Assembly: GCF_050434145.1 (NCBI RefSeq) | Contig: NZ_JBNPVX010000007.1 | Span: forward strand, 17,751-81,750 | Direction: 5' to 3' | DNA: 64,000 nt | DNA from: JAISST01 sp050434145 | GTDB taxonomy: Bacteria > Fusobacteriota > Fusobacteriia > Fusobacteriales > Fusobacteriaceae | In this document: one piece after another, positions 36,536 to 46,371 of the stretch | Layout: each line of letters starts with the position of its first letter | Numbering within the stretch: position 1 is the stretch's first letter | Position numbers and translations under genes: made by a program | The notes under the pieces: model-generated | The model's database searches: none | Seen by the model: only the letters and a program-made list of their open reading frames with translations | Told to the model about the DNA's origin: nothing

Positions 36536-38626
36536 TTGAAAACAATAAATTTATTTGGAATAAAAATTTCATTTAATATTAAAAAAAATTCTTCAAAGGA
36601 TGTAGATAGGTATTCTCCTACTTCGAGACTTAGAGAAAAAATTTTATATCTTATTTTATGCATGTTTGTTATTTCTATCAGTTCAAAAGTCTCATTATTA
36701 TATAAGAGTGAAACTTACAGAATTGGCGATAAGGCTAGGAAATCAGAAATAGCACCTAAGACTGTTACATATAGGGATGATCTTGAAAAAGAAAAAATTA
36801 TTGAAAACATGGTCAAAGGTATAAAAAGAGAATATACCTATCTACAAAATGTGAAAGATTCATCTATGAATAACTTTTACTTATTCTTTAGTGACATAGA
36901 AAATATACGTGAAAAGAAAACTACCACTTTCAATTATAAAGAATGGGAAAAGATTCTTCCACAGAAGGTTATTCCTCCAAATTTAGTTGCAGATTTACTT
37001 TCTTTGAGCTCTATAACTGTTACTCATTTATTTGAAACTTCTACAGAATTCTTAGACAAAGCTTATGATAGTGGAATTTATGATGATAAATCCAGTATTG
37101 AAATTGCCAACAAAAGCTATAGAGAAGAATTGAAAAGATTTCCAAAAATACAGCAAGATATCATTAATCTTTTTATATTACCTAACTATACATATGATGA
37201 AGTAAAAACTAAATCAATCTTAAATCAAATGATTTTACAAGTACAAGATCAATATACAACTATCAAGGCTGGCGAACAAGTGGTAAATACTGGAGATACT
37301 ATTGATGAGAGAAAACTTAAAGCATTAGAAGCTTTAGGAATTTATTCTTTGAAAAAAAGTATATTCTTTTTTATTGCCAATATCATTTATTTAACTTTAG
37401 TTTCTGTAGTTTTTTATATCATGTGTTTTTCAATGTTTAGAGAAGAAATTCTCAACAAAAAGAAATATCGAAGTATTTTTCTTATACTAGTTGTATATTT
37501 TCTCTTATATAGGTTCTTAGGAAATAATTATCTTTATCTTATACCTGCAGACACAGCCTTATTTTTAATAATTCTTGTTACCAAAAGTAAGTTTTCATTG
37601 GCTTTTATTCCTGCTTTATTAATCTTTGCATTACCAATGACAAATTATAATATAATTTATTTTATGATTTATGCAGTGTCAGTTCCTCTAGGATATTATC
37701 TTTTATGGAAAGTAACCACAAGAACAAGTATTATTTCAGCAGGTATTAAATTGGGGCTCCTTCGTTTTATATTATATGTATTGATTTCTTTATTCAATCT
37801 CAATGGAAATCCTATTAGTCCTGTTGATATTGCTCATATTGTTATATCTGGATTGGCTTCAGGTACCCTTACTGTTGCATTTTTACCATATTTTGAAAGA
37901 ACATTTAATATTTTGACTGTATTTAAATTGCAAGAACTTGGTGATCTGACTAGCCCACTTCTAGAACGGTTGGCCACTGAAGCTCTTGGTACATTTAATC
38001 ATTCACTTGCTGTAGGTACACTATCTGAAAAGGCTGCTATTGCAATTGGTGCTGATCCCTTATTTGCAAGAATTGCCTCATATTATCATGATGTTGGAAA
38101 ATTGAAGAGACCTGGTTTTTTTAATGAAAATCAAAATAAAAGTCATAATCCTCATGATGACATGTCTCCTTCTATGAGTAAAATGATTATTACTTCTCAC
38201 ACCAAAGATGGAGTAGAATTAGGAAGACAATATAGAATTCCTGAGGAAATCAGAAATATAATGCTTGAACACCATGGTACAACATTTTTATCTTATTTTT
38301 ATATTGCAGCTAAATCCAAAGATCCAAATATTCTAGAAGAAGAATACAGGTATCCTGGCCCTAGGCCTAGGACAAAGGAATCTGGTATTATAATGCTTGC
38401 CGATTCCATTGAAGCTTCTGTAAAAAGTTTGTCTGAAAAAACTCCTGATAAAATAAAATCAATAATCAATGAGATTGTCAATGCTAAAATAAATGACAAA
38501 CAATTGGATGATACTCCGCTTACATTTAAAGAAATAGAAATTTTAAAAGCATCATTTTTATCTTCTTTATTAGGTATGCATCATGAGCGAAAACTGTCTG
38601 TATCTGGAAATAAAGAAAAACAATAA
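36536..38626 (+). CDS. pgpH: PgpH-type 7TM-HD phosphodiesterase (c-di-AMP)
   Basis: About 697 residues: one N-terminal membrane segment, an extracytoplasmic domain with the 7TMR-HDED pattern (KTVTYRDDLEKEKII, IDERKLKALEALGIY), seven membrane helices at about 275-460, and a C-terminal HD domain (HSLAVGTLSEKAA, YYHDVGKLKRPGFF with His518 and Asp519, LEHHGTTFLSYFY). This is the YqfF/PgpH family that hydrolyses c-di-AMP. I favour a TTG start at 36536, five bases after GGGTG; GTG at 36524 has no ribosome site. It precedes ybeY by 14 bases, as in Firmicutes. Confidence 0.92.
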   Translation: MKTINLFGIKISFNIKKNSSKDVDRYSPTSRLREKILYLILCMFVISISSKVSLLYKSETYRIGDKARKSEIAPKTVTYRDDLEKEKIIENMVKGIKREYTYLQNVKDSSMNNFYLFFSDIENIREKKTTTFNYKEWEKILPQKVIPPNLVADLLSLSSITVTHLFETSTEFLDKAYDSGIYDDKSSIEIANKSYREELKRFPKIQQDIINLFILPNYTYDEVKTKSILNQMILQVQDQYTTIKAGEQVVNTGDTIDERKLKALEALGIYSLKKSIFFFIANIIYLTLVSVVFYIMCFSMFREEILNKKKYRSIFLILVVYFLLYRFLGNNYLYLIPADTALFLIILVTKSKFSLAFIPALLIFALPMTNYNIIYFMIYAVSVPLGYYLLWKVTTRTSIISAGIKLGLLRFILYVLISLFNLNGNPISPVDIAHIVISGLASGTLTVAFLPYFERTFNILTVFKLQELGDLTSPLLERLATEALGTFNHSLAVGTLSEKAAIAIGADPLFARIASYYHDVGKLKRPGFFNENQNKSHNPHDDMSPSMSKMIITSHTKDGVELGRQYRIPEEIRNIMLEHHGTTFLSYFYIAAKSKDPNILEEEYRYPGPRPRTKESGIIMLADSIEASVKSLSEKTPDKIKSIINEIVNAKINDKQLDDTPLTFKEIEILKASFLSSLLGMHHERKLSVSGNKEKQ

Positions 38627-38640
38627 AAGAGGTTATTTTT

Positions 38641-39105
38641 ATGGATATAATATTAGAACAATCATTGGAAATAGAAGGATATAGTGGACTAGTAATAGAA
38701 AAAGATGTTCGAGATTTTGTTGAATATGTCTTAATTAAGGAATTTGACAGTAATAAACCTGTTTATCTCTCTATTCTATTTACTGGAAATAATGAAATAC
38801 AGGTAATCAATAAAGAATTTCGACAAAAAGATCAACCTACTGATGTAATTTCTTTTGCATACCATGAGAGTGAAGATTTTGATGTAGGCCCTTATGATAC
38901 TTTGGGGGATATTATTATATCTTTAGAAACAGTGGAATCTCATGCAAAAGAATATGAACATAGCTTTAGACGAGAACTTTTTTATGTGATAACCCATGGA
39001 ATTTTACATTTACTAGGATATGATCATATCGAAGAAGCTGATAAAATAGAAATGCGAAAAAAAGAAGAGGAAATATTAACTGAATTTGGATATGTCCGAT
39101 TCTGA
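38641..39105 (+). CDS. ybeY: Endoribonuclease YbeY (rRNA maturation)
   Basis: 154 residues ending in the zinc motif THGILHLLGYDHIEEADK (HGxLHLxGYDH) and containing FRQKDQPTDVISFAYHE, both hallmarks of YbeY. It takes part in 16S rRNA 3' maturation and ribosome quality control. AGAGGT precedes the ATG. It sits between PgpH and DgkA, a conserved order, with 14- and 17-base gaps that imply one operon. Confidence 0.97.
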   Translation: MDIILEQSLEIEGYSGLVIEKDVRDFVEYVLIKEFDSNKPVYLSILFTGNNEIQVINKEFRQKDQPTDVISFAYHESEDFDVGPYDTLGDIIISLETVESHAKEYEHSFRRELFYVITHGILHLLGYDHIEEADKIEMRKKEEEILTEFGYVRF

Positions 39106-39122
39106 TAAATAGAGGTTATACA

Positions 39123-39845
39123 ATGAAAGATAAAAAATGGAAGAAAAACTCCTATATTGATGGTATCAATCTTGCTATAATGGGAATTGTTGATGCTATC
39201 AGAACTGAATATCATATGAAATTTCATTGTTTCTGCACTGTCATTATAATAGTCTTATGCTTATTGATGAATCTACCGAAGTTGGATATACTATTACTCA
39301 GTATTAGTATATCATTAGTGTGGGTTACAGAGCTTATTAATACAGCAATTGAAACTGCAGTGGACTTGGTAACTACAGAATTTAATCTATTAGCAAAACG
39401 TGCAAAAGATGTGGCTTCTGGGGCAGTATTAGTTTCTGCAATTAATGCTTTGATTGTTGGTTTTTTTGTTTTTGAAAAAAAAATTGAAGTAAATTTTGTA
39501 GAAAGTTTTTATCGAATCAGAGGTTCTAATCAAAGAATGTTGTTGTTTATACTATTGGTGATAGTAATACTTGTCATAAGTTTGAAAATTATATTTAAAA
39601 GAGGAACACCTCTCAGTGGTGGTCTTCCTAGTGGTCATAGTGCACTTGGCGCTTCACTTTTTACTATAATAGTTTCTCTTACTAATAGCTATCAGATTTT
39701 TGTATTAACCTTTCTTATGTTAATTTTAATCATACAATCAAGAATAGAAGGTAAGATACATACTGTTTTTGAAACTGTATTAGGTGCTTTTCTTGGATGG
39801 ATTATAACTTATTTTTTATTAATGTTTTTCAAAAGTTCATTTTGA
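39123..39845 (+). CDS. Diacylglycerol/undecaprenol kinase fused to a PAP2 phosphatase
   Basis: Residues about 10-120 are a DgkA-type kinase: three helices with the catalytic VTELINTAIETAVDL and AKDVASGAVLVSA. Residues about 135-240 are a PAP2 domain with GGLPSGHSALGAS and SRIEGKIHTVFE, matching PSGH and SRx5H. The last conserved Asp appears as Glu. The N-terminal half would phosphorylate undecaprenol or diacylglycerol; the C-terminal half would remove a phosphate from lipid (pyro)phosphate. Both act on the lipid carrier for cell wall synthesis. The fusion puts opposing activities in one membrane protein. Confidence 0.9.
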   Translation: MKDKKWKKNSYIDGINLAIMGIVDAIRTEYHMKFHCFCTVIIIVLCLLMNLPKLDILLLSISISLVWVTELINTAIETAVDLVTTEFNLLAKRAKDVASGAVLVSAINALIVGFFVFEKKIEVNFVESFYRIRGSNQRMLLFILLVIVILVISLKIIFKRGTPLSGGLPSGHSALGASLFTIIVSLTNSYQIFVLTFLMLILIIQSRIEGKIHTVFETVLGAFLGWIITYFLLMFFKSSF

Positions 39846-39913
39846 AATTAAAAATAAATTTATTTGATCATAAAAAAGAAGATAATAGTATATATTACAG
39901 ACTGGGGGATAAT

Positions 39914-41443
39914 ATGGAAATTACAGAAAGAGAATACTTAATCTTAAGTGTTTTATCATATTGTAATTTTAATGAATCACATTATGATAGTACTCTTGAA
40001 GATATATTTTTAGCAGATACAGGAAAAAATATTTTTAAAAGTTCTATGGTTATCACTTTTTCGCAATATTCTGATATATTTTATAATACTTTTGAAGATA
40101 TTCTAAAAAAATGGAAAGTTTTCTATGTTGATAATAGAACTGCAAAAGAAAAAGGATCATCTAAAACAGGATTTTATTCTGTTGTTTTTTATGATAAAGA
40201 AAAGGATAAATATGTCATTGGATACAGGGGAAGTGAATTATTCCCTCTAGAAGATGCTTATAAGGACTTTATAGAGGCTGATTTCGTATTAGGTATAGGA
40301 AAGATACCTACACAATTTTATGAAGGAATAGATGTATATAAGGCTCTAATTTATAATTATAAAATAGAACATAATAAAATTTCTCTTACTGGTCATTCTT
40401 TAGGTGGTGGAATTGCACAATTTGTAGCTGTTGGAGTTGATATTAGATTTAATCACATTCCTATTACACATACTTTCAATGCAGTTGGTATTAATAAAGA
40501 TAACATTATCACAATATTTGACTTTATAAATATTGAAGAAAGAATTAATAAAAATAATAATTTATCAATGCATGATAAAGAAACTTATAATGAATTGGCT
40601 GCTTCTTATATAGGATATATTTACAATCAGGCAAAATTTAATGGTTTTTTGGATAAAATTGGTCCTTTAATTACAGAAAATTATGAAAAATTCCTCTCTA
40701 AATTAAATAAAAGTTTTCTTGGTGATATCAAAAAAAATCCAAAATATAGAAAATATTTGAATAAACTACCGATTTCCAGAAGTATGGAATATGTTTCAAG
40801 ACGTGATTTTTTTAGATCAATTTTTTCTGTAGAAGAATTGGATAAATTAATTTCCAATGTAAAAAAATATTCTGATAAAATTACTAGTAATCTCCATTAC
40901 AAAGAAAGAATTATTAACTTTGGTCATTCTAAAGATTTTACTTTTTCTACTTTTGAGCATGTAGGACTAAAATGTATTATTGATAAAGATATGGAATATT
41001 CAACTGAAAAAAAGAATAATCTTTTAAACAAGTTTAAACTCATTAAAACAAGATTAAACAGTTGTCATTGTGAAGATACTTTTCTTCCTTTCTTTTCTGA
41101 TGATGAAAATAATAGAGGAAATTTTTCTAAAAATCTTAGCTTAAAATACATTGCTAGTATATTAAGAAAAATACTTACTTATGATAAAGTAGTTTCAAAA
41201 GATCTATTGATTTACTATTATTCTATGGACAAAATCACTAAAGATAATTTTGAAAAAATTAAATTTGAGCTTATAAAAGTGTTAGAATATGGAGAGTTGG
41301 ATTTTATGTATATCAAAAAAGTCATATCTCAACTAAAAGAAATGGATATATTAACTTTTTCAAAACTTTGGGAATATACATGTCAAAAGTTAGTCAGTCC
41401 ATACAAAAGTTTGGATTTTTTTGATGTTTTTATTTTTGAATAG
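39914..41443 (+). CDS. Lipase-like alpha/beta hydrolase (DUF2974/Mbeg1-type)
   Basis: 509 residues from the ATG at 39914 (GGGGGAT upstream); the frame extends to 39797 but overlaps the previous gene. The nucleophile elbow GHSLGGGIAQ is near residue 163, preceded by YVIGYRGSELFPLEDAYKDF, as in fungal-lipase-like and Mbeg1 proteins. The rest is helical with no recognisable catalytic Asp/His assignment; FGHSKDFTFSTFEHVG near 335-350 might supply the His. No signal peptide. The substrate is unknown; a lysophospholipase or esterase is inferred. Confidence 0.7.
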   Translation: MEITEREYLILSVLSYCNFNESHYDSTLEDIFLADTGKNIFKSSMVITFSQYSDIFYNTFEDILKKWKVFYVDNRTAKEKGSSKTGFYSVVFYDKEKDKYVIGYRGSELFPLEDAYKDFIEADFVLGIGKIPTQFYEGIDVYKALIYNYKIEHNKISLTGHSLGGGIAQFVAVGVDIRFNHIPITHTFNAVGINKDNIITIFDFINIEERINKNNNLSMHDKETYNELAASYIGYIYNQAKFNGFLDKIGPLITENYEKFLSKLNKSFLGDIKKNPKYRKYLNKLPISRSMEYVSRRDFFRSIFSVEELDKLISNVKKYSDKITSNLHYKERIINFGHSKDFTFSTFEHVGLKCIIDKDMEYSTEKKNNLLNKFKLIKTRLNSCHCEDTFLPFFSDDENNRGNFSKNLSLKYIASILRKILTYDKVVSKDLLIYYYSMDKITKDNFEKIKFELIKVLEYGELDFMYIKKVISQLKEMDILTFSKLWEYTCQKLVSPYKSLDFFDVFIFE

Positions 41444-41504
41444 ATGTTATTATTGTAACTTTAGATTAAATATTATTTCAAATTATTTTATGGGAGTTGT
41501 TAAT

Positions 41505-43031
41505 ATGAAAAATAAGTTTATTCTTTTCTATATTATATTATTTTTAGCTGTTATTTTTATGACTTCCTGTAATACATCGAAAAAAGATGGATCTCAGGAA
41601 AATTTGCCTCCAAAGGAATCTGTCATCAGAGTTGGACTACCATATAAAGCTAGGTCTTTCAATCCACAAATGGCAAATGATAGTGCTACTCTCGCTGTTG
41701 CTCGACAAATATATGATACTTTATTTGTATTAAATGAAGATGGGATATTAGAAAATGCATTAGCTGAAAATTATAAAGTTATATCTGATAATGAAATTAT
41801 TATACAAATAAAGGATGGTATATTTTTTCATGATGGGACAAAATTAACTAGTGCTGATGTTGCTAAAAGCTTAAATTTATCTCTTAAAGCTCCAATTGCA
41901 AGAGTAGTTGTTGGTGTTATCTCAAGTGTCGAAGATATAGGAAATAATCAAATAAAAATAACTCATTCTAGCAATTCATCATTAATATTGCATAATCTTA
42001 CACACCTCTCTACTAGTGTAATTAAACCTATCTCAAATAAAAGTGCTGGAGAAATTACTATCATAGGAACTGGACCATATATTATCGATAAGTGGGGTAA
42101 TGGTGAACAAATAGAATTGGTTGCTAATAAAAAATATTATGCTGGAAAACCTAAGAATACTAAAATAGTTTTTATGACCATACCAGAAAATACTTCAAGA
42201 TGTATTAGCCTAGAAACTGGGGAAATAGACATTGCATATGATTTACTTCCTAGTGATATTAATATTCTGAAAAATAATAGTAACCTTACTTCTATTATTA
42301 AACCTTCATATGGAATCGACTTTTTAGGTATTAATACTGATAAAATAAAAGATGTACAACTAAGAACAGCAATTTCTTTAGGAATAAACAGAAAAGATAT
42401 TTCTACAGCTGTATTTGAGGGAATTCCAGAATCATCTTTTTCAATGTTATCTCCTAGTGTATTTGGTTTTGACCCTAATATACAAATTAATGACTATAAT
42501 CCAGACAAAGCTCGGGAAATTGTTAGTTCTATTCATCACGAACTACCATTAAAACTCTCACTGTATATTTATGAAGAACCTTCCAGAGTTCAAATGGCAC
42601 AGGTAATACAAAGTAATTTAAAAGATATTGGAATTGATTTAAGAATAGTAACATTGGAAGTGTCTAGCTTTTTGCAACATACTGCAAATGGAGAACAAGA
42701 TATGTTAATAGGACTGTGGCATATGAGCACAGGAGATGCTGACTTTGGATTTTTTCCACTATTACATTCATCATCTGCTGGCACATCAGGAAATAGAAGC
42801 TTTTACAATAACTCTAATGTAGATAATCTAATTGAATTAGCAAGAAAAGAAAATGATAATAACAAAAGACTTGAGCATTATAAGGAAATACAAAAAATAA
42901 TTAATAAAGATATTCCCCTTATTCCATTATTATATAAGACTTATATTATTGGACTAAATAAAAATATTGATGGATTCATTTTTCATCCTAGTGGTAGTCA
43001 TTTACTCTATCAAGTAGAGAAAAAGAACTAA
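41505..43031 (+). CDS. Peptide/nickel ABC transporter substrate-binding lipoprotein
   Basis: The ATG at 41505 (GGGAG upstream) opens a lipoprotein signal with Cys22 (FMTSCNTS). The body is a family 5 binding protein (OppA/DppA/NikA): RVGLPYKARSFNPQMANDSA, IYDTLFVLNEDGILENALAE, FHDGTKLTSADVAKSLNLSL, TGPYIIDKWGNGEQIELVAN. It delivers oligopeptides, opines or nickel complexes to an ABC permease, but no permease or ATPase gene is adjacent; it is an orphan followed by a terminator. It starts within the last codons of the lipase-like frame's downstream region and may share its transcript. Confidence 0.9.
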   Translation: MKNKFILFYIILFLAVIFMTSCNTSKKDGSQENLPPKESVIRVGLPYKARSFNPQMANDSATLAVARQIYDTLFVLNEDGILENALAENYKVISDNEIIIQIKDGIFFHDGTKLTSADVAKSLNLSLKAPIARVVVGVISSVEDIGNNQIKITHSSNSSLILHNLTHLSTSVIKPISNKSAGEITIIGTGPYIIDKWGNGEQIELVANKKYYAGKPKNTKIVFMTIPENTSRCISLETGEIDIAYDLLPSDINILKNNSNLTSIIKPSYGIDFLGINTDKIKDVQLRTAISLGINRKDISTAVFEGIPESSFSMLSPSVFGFDPNIQINDYNPDKAREIVSSIHHELPLKLSLYIYEEPSRVQMAQVIQSNLKDIGIDLRIVTLEVSSFLQHTANGEQDMLIGLWHMSTGDADFGFFPLLHSSSAGTSGNRSFYNNSNVDNLIELARKENDNNKRLEHYKEIQKIINKDIPLIPLLYKTYIIGLNKNIDGFIFHPSGSHLLYQVEKKN

Positions 43032-43051
43032 CTATAAACTTTTTTATAAAT

Positions 43052-43110
43052 AATATGGCTTACAAGTATTTTTCTGAGAAATAATACCTATAAGCCATAT
43101 TTTTATTTAT
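43052..43110. terminator. Bidirectional terminator
   Basis: AATATGGCTTA pairs with TAAGCCATATT, with an inner GTATT/AATAC helix, between convergent genes. Confidence 0.85.
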
Positions 43111-43121
43111 ACCTATTTATT

Positions 43122-45188
43122 TTATTTATCTTTTGCCTTTACTTCTATTATTTTCTTGCTTATAACTTCTGGTACTTCTTCATATCTCTCAAAATGATAA
43201 GTAAATGTACCTCTTCCTTGAGTCATTGCACGAAGATCCAAAGCATATTTTAATATTTCTGCTTGTGGAACCTCCACACGAAGTACTTGTTCGCCATATT
43301 CATTATGTTCCATACCTAATATACGTCCTCTTCGCTTATTCATATCTCCCATTACATCGCCAAGATAAGATTCTGGAATTATTATCTCCATTTTTACCAC
43401 TGGCTCTAATAATACTGGATTTGCTTTGGGTATTCCAGTTTTAAATGCTAATATTGCTGCTAATTTAAATGATAATTCATTTGAATCAACAGAATGTTGG
43501 GAACCATCAAACAAAGTAGCTTTGAAATTAATCATAGGATATCCTGCAAGTACTCCAGTTTCTTTTGCATCTATGATCCCTTTTTCAACTGCTGGAATAT
43601 ATGATTTTGATACTACTCCACCATGAATATCATCTATAAATACGAAATCTTCTTCACATGGTTCAAATCTTATATGTACATCACCAAATTGACCTGCTCC
43701 ACCTGATTGTTTTTTATGTTTACCTTGAATTTCTACTTTTCCTTTTATTGTTTCTCTATAAGAAACCACTTGATCTTGTAATTCAGCATGAACTCCAAAT
43801 TTATTTTTTATTTTACATAAGATTATATATAGATGTTTCTCCCCTTGACCACCTAATAATAATTGCTTAGTTTCATAATTCCTAGTCATTATAAAGGTAG
43901 GATCCTCCTCCAACATTCTTTGTAAGCAAGTACTTAACTTTTCATCATCAGATTTTTCTGATGGCCGTACTCCTGAATAAAAGCAGGCTTCAGGAAATTC
44001 AATTGCTTTGTATAAAATAGGTTTATCTTTATCACACAATGTATCTCCTGTTTGAGTATATTGAAGTTTTGTAGTTGCTCCTATATCTCCTGCAACTATT
44101 TCTGTTGCTTCTTCTTGCTTATTTCCTCTCATATACATAACCTGTGATATTCTTTCTTTCTTGTTCTTTCTAGAGTTTAATACTTCTACATCTTTTCTCA
44201 ATTTTCCAGAATTAACTCTAAAAAATGAGACCTTTCCTATGAAAGGATCCACAAGTGTTTTGAATACTATGGCTGAGAAAGGTTCGTTTACATCTACTTT
44301 TCTAATAACAGGTTCTTTGGTACTAGGATTAATACCTTCTCTTTCTCCATTTTTTAATTCTGTAGGATCAGGCATATAATCACCTATCATCTTGAATAAT
44401 GTATGTACTCCTATGCTTTGGACAGCAGATCCTACTATTACTGGAACTAAGTCTCCTGAGATAGCTCCTTTATGAAGGCCCATTTTTATTTCTTCATCTG
44501 TAAATTCTTCTCCATTAAAATATTTTTCCATAAGAACTTCATCAGTTTCTGCCACTGCTTCCATTAACAAACCTCTTACTTCACTTATATCTATATCTTC
44601 TGGTATTGGGCCGTCTACACACTCTGTTCCGTTAAAAATACGACTTTTTAGATTTACTACATCAACAAATCCTTTAAATTCTTCTTTTTCTCCTATTGGT
44701 ATACAAAATGGGGCAACCTTTTTTCCAAATTTATCTTTTAATTCAAGAAGTAATTTTTCGTAATTAACATATCCTTTATCCATTTTATTAATAAATATTA
44801 TTCTAGGCAAATTTCTTTCTTCCAACATTCTCCATGCTTTTTCTGCTCCTACTTCTACTCCAGATGTAGCATCTAATATTAATACTGCTCCACCAGAAAC
44901 TCTCAAAGAAGAAGAAACTTCTCCTACAAAGTCAAAATATCCTGGGGTGTCTAAAAAATTGTACTTAAAATTCTCATATTCTATAGGAATAATTGAAGTA
45001 TTTATTGAAAAAAGTCTACGAACTTCTTCTTTATCAAAATCTGATACTGTACTTCCATCCTCAATACTCCCTAATTTTCCAGTAAGTCCTGCTATTTTTA
45101 ATAATGCTTCTGTAAGGATAGTCTTTCCACTTCCTCTATGACCCACTAAAGAGATATTCCTAATTTGACTGGTAGAATAGTTTTTCAT
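43122..45188 (-). CDS. Elongation factor G-like GTPase (EF-G2/FusA2 type)
   Basis: 688 residues with all EF-G domains. The P-loop is GHRGSGKTILTEALL instead of the AHIDAGKTT of canonical EF-G, and FLDTPGYFDF and INKMDKGY are the G3 and G4 motifs. C-terminal domains IV-V (GSQHSVDSNELSFKLAAILA, EVPQAEILKYALDLRAMTQG, RGTFTYHFERYEEVP) are intact. The altered P-loop is typical of the EF-G2-like subfamily, whose precise role (recycling or a stress function) is unsettled. It is a stand-alone gene; the ATG at 45188 follows a GGGGG ribosome site. Confidence 0.92.
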   Translation of the reverse strand: MKNYSTSQIRNISLVGHRGSGKTILTEALLKIAGLTGKLGSIEDGSTVSDFDKEEVRRLFSINTSIIPIEYENFKYNFLDTPGYFDFVGEVSSSLRVSGGAVLILDATSGVEVGAEKAWRMLEERNLPRIIFINKMDKGYVNYEKLLLELKDKFGKKVAPFCIPIGEKEEFKGFVDVVNLKSRIFNGTECVDGPIPEDIDISEVRGLLMEAVAETDEVLMEKYFNGEEFTDEEIKMGLHKGAISGDLVPVIVGSAVQSIGVHTLFKMIGDYMPDPTELKNGEREGINPSTKEPVIRKVDVNEPFSAIVFKTLVDPFIGKVSFFRVNSGKLRKDVEVLNSRKNKKERISQVMYMRGNKQEEATEIVAGDIGATTKLQYTQTGDTLCDKDKPILYKAIEFPEACFYSGVRPSEKSDDEKLSTCLQRMLEEDPTFIMTRNYETKQLLLGGQGEKHLYIILCKIKNKFGVHAELQDQVVSYRETIKGKVEIQGKHKKQSGGAGQFGDVHIRFEPCEEDFVFIDDIHGGVVSKSYIPAVEKGIIDAKETGVLAGYPMINFKATLFDGSQHSVDSNELSFKLAAILAFKTGIPKANPVLLEPVVKMEIIIPESYLGDVMGDMNKRRGRILGMEHNEYGEQVLRVEVPQAEILKYALDLRAMTQGRGTFTYHFERYEEVPEVISKKIIEVKAKDK

Positions 45189-45524
45189 AATGTTGCCCCC
45201 TTTATAAATAAGATATATTTTTACAATCCTAATAATTTATATACTTAATATTTAATGATTAGTCAATAGGCAAATTTGAAATTTTGCAAATTCTACTATA
45301 TTAAATTCTTTTTTATGTGGACATTGCAAAAGAAAATTATTTATAAATATTATTTTTTATTTATATAATTTTATACAGATATAAATAATATAGAATATTG
45401 TTCTTAAAGTTTTTGTAATAGCAATTATTAAAAAAAGTAATTTTCTTAAAATATTTTCTTTAATATCAAGATATTAAGAACTTATTTCAAAAAGACTACT
45501 TTTTTCTTAAATAATTTATTTTTA
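45189..45524. other. Non-coding AT-rich interval
   Basis: About 336 bases holding the EF-G2 promoter region and the 3' flank of the L,D-transpeptidase gene. I see no RNA, repeat or ORF worth calling. Confidence 0.4.
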
Positions 45525-46241
45525 TTAGTACTGATTTATACCATATTTGCTATTTTGAATATACTTACTATCATTTCCAATTACATATATCACAGAACCC
45601 TCTTTGATAAAATCAATCACTTCCTTTGCAATGGAATTTGGTAGTGCTGGACAGCCATCGCTTCTACCAAGAAATCCAGTCTGATCTATATATTTCTGAG
45701 TAATTTCATTGCTTCCATGGATAACTATTTTCCTCTCTAGTGCATTGGAATTGAATCCTTCTTCCAAACCTACTAATTTCAAAGAATATCCATACGAACC
45801 ACTGTAAGTCTCACCTGTCTTATAAAAACCTAAAGATGTTTGAAAAGAATTTCTTGTATTTGAAAAATTAACTGGAACAATAAGTCCGCTATTCTTCCCA
45901 TGAGAAACTAAAGTCTCATATTTTAGAGTTTTAGTTTTTAAATCTACAACAAAAAATCTTTTTTCATTGGATGGCTTTGTATAGTCAATAATTATAAAAT
46001 TACCTTTTTTTCGATCAGGTGTAGCTAAATAACCTTCAAACCCACGTTTAAATATACTAAAATCCAATTTAGTACCTAAGTTAAGCTCTTCATACAAATT
46101 TTTGATATAATTTTCATCAACATTTGTTGGATCTTCATAAGAATCTTCTATAGGTGCGACCGGAGTATCAGTCATACTGGCAACAATACTGTGAGTATAA
46201 ATATTAAATAAAATTAGAAATAATAAAAATTTTTTGAGCAT
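45525..46241 (-). CDS. Murein L,D-transpeptidase-like exported protein
   Basis: A 238-residue exported protein (signal peptide MLKKFLLFLILFNIYTHSIV). The catalytic region shows KIVIHGSNEI, then GFLGRSDGCPALPNSIAKEV, the His and Ser-x-Gly-Cys arrangement of the YkuD/murein L,D-transpeptidase superfamily. FIIIDYTKPSNEKRFFVVDL and ETLVSHGKNSG precede it as the conserved beta core. It forms 3-3 peptidoglycan cross-links or links lipoproteins, acting in the periplasm on the Cys nucleophile. It is monocistronic and divergent from the OLD gene. Confidence 0.85.
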   Translation of the reverse strand: MLKKFLLFLILFNIYTHSIVASMTDTPVAPIEDSYEDPTNVDENYIKNLYEELNLGTKLDFSIFKRGFEGYLATPDRKKGNFIIIDYTKPSNEKRFFVVDLKTKTLKYETLVSHGKNSGLIVPVNFSNTRNSFQTSLGFYKTGETYSGSYGYSLKLVGLEEGFNSNALERKIVIHGSNEITQKYIDQTGFLGRSDGCPALPNSIAKEVIDFIKEGSVIYVIGNDSKYIQNSKYGINQY

Positions 46242-46371
46242 TTAATCACGTTCCTTGTTATAATATAGTTAGAATATATCATATTATAAATAAAAAAGAT
46301 GGGGATGTCAATTATAAAAATTGTATTATTAATTAATTATCTTGCAAAATTTTACTTAATTTGGAGGAAAA

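Noticed and set aside
43122..45188. Tetracycline-resistance ribosomal protection protein.
   Set aside because: P-loop and overall features fit the EF-G2-like group, and the context is housekeeping.
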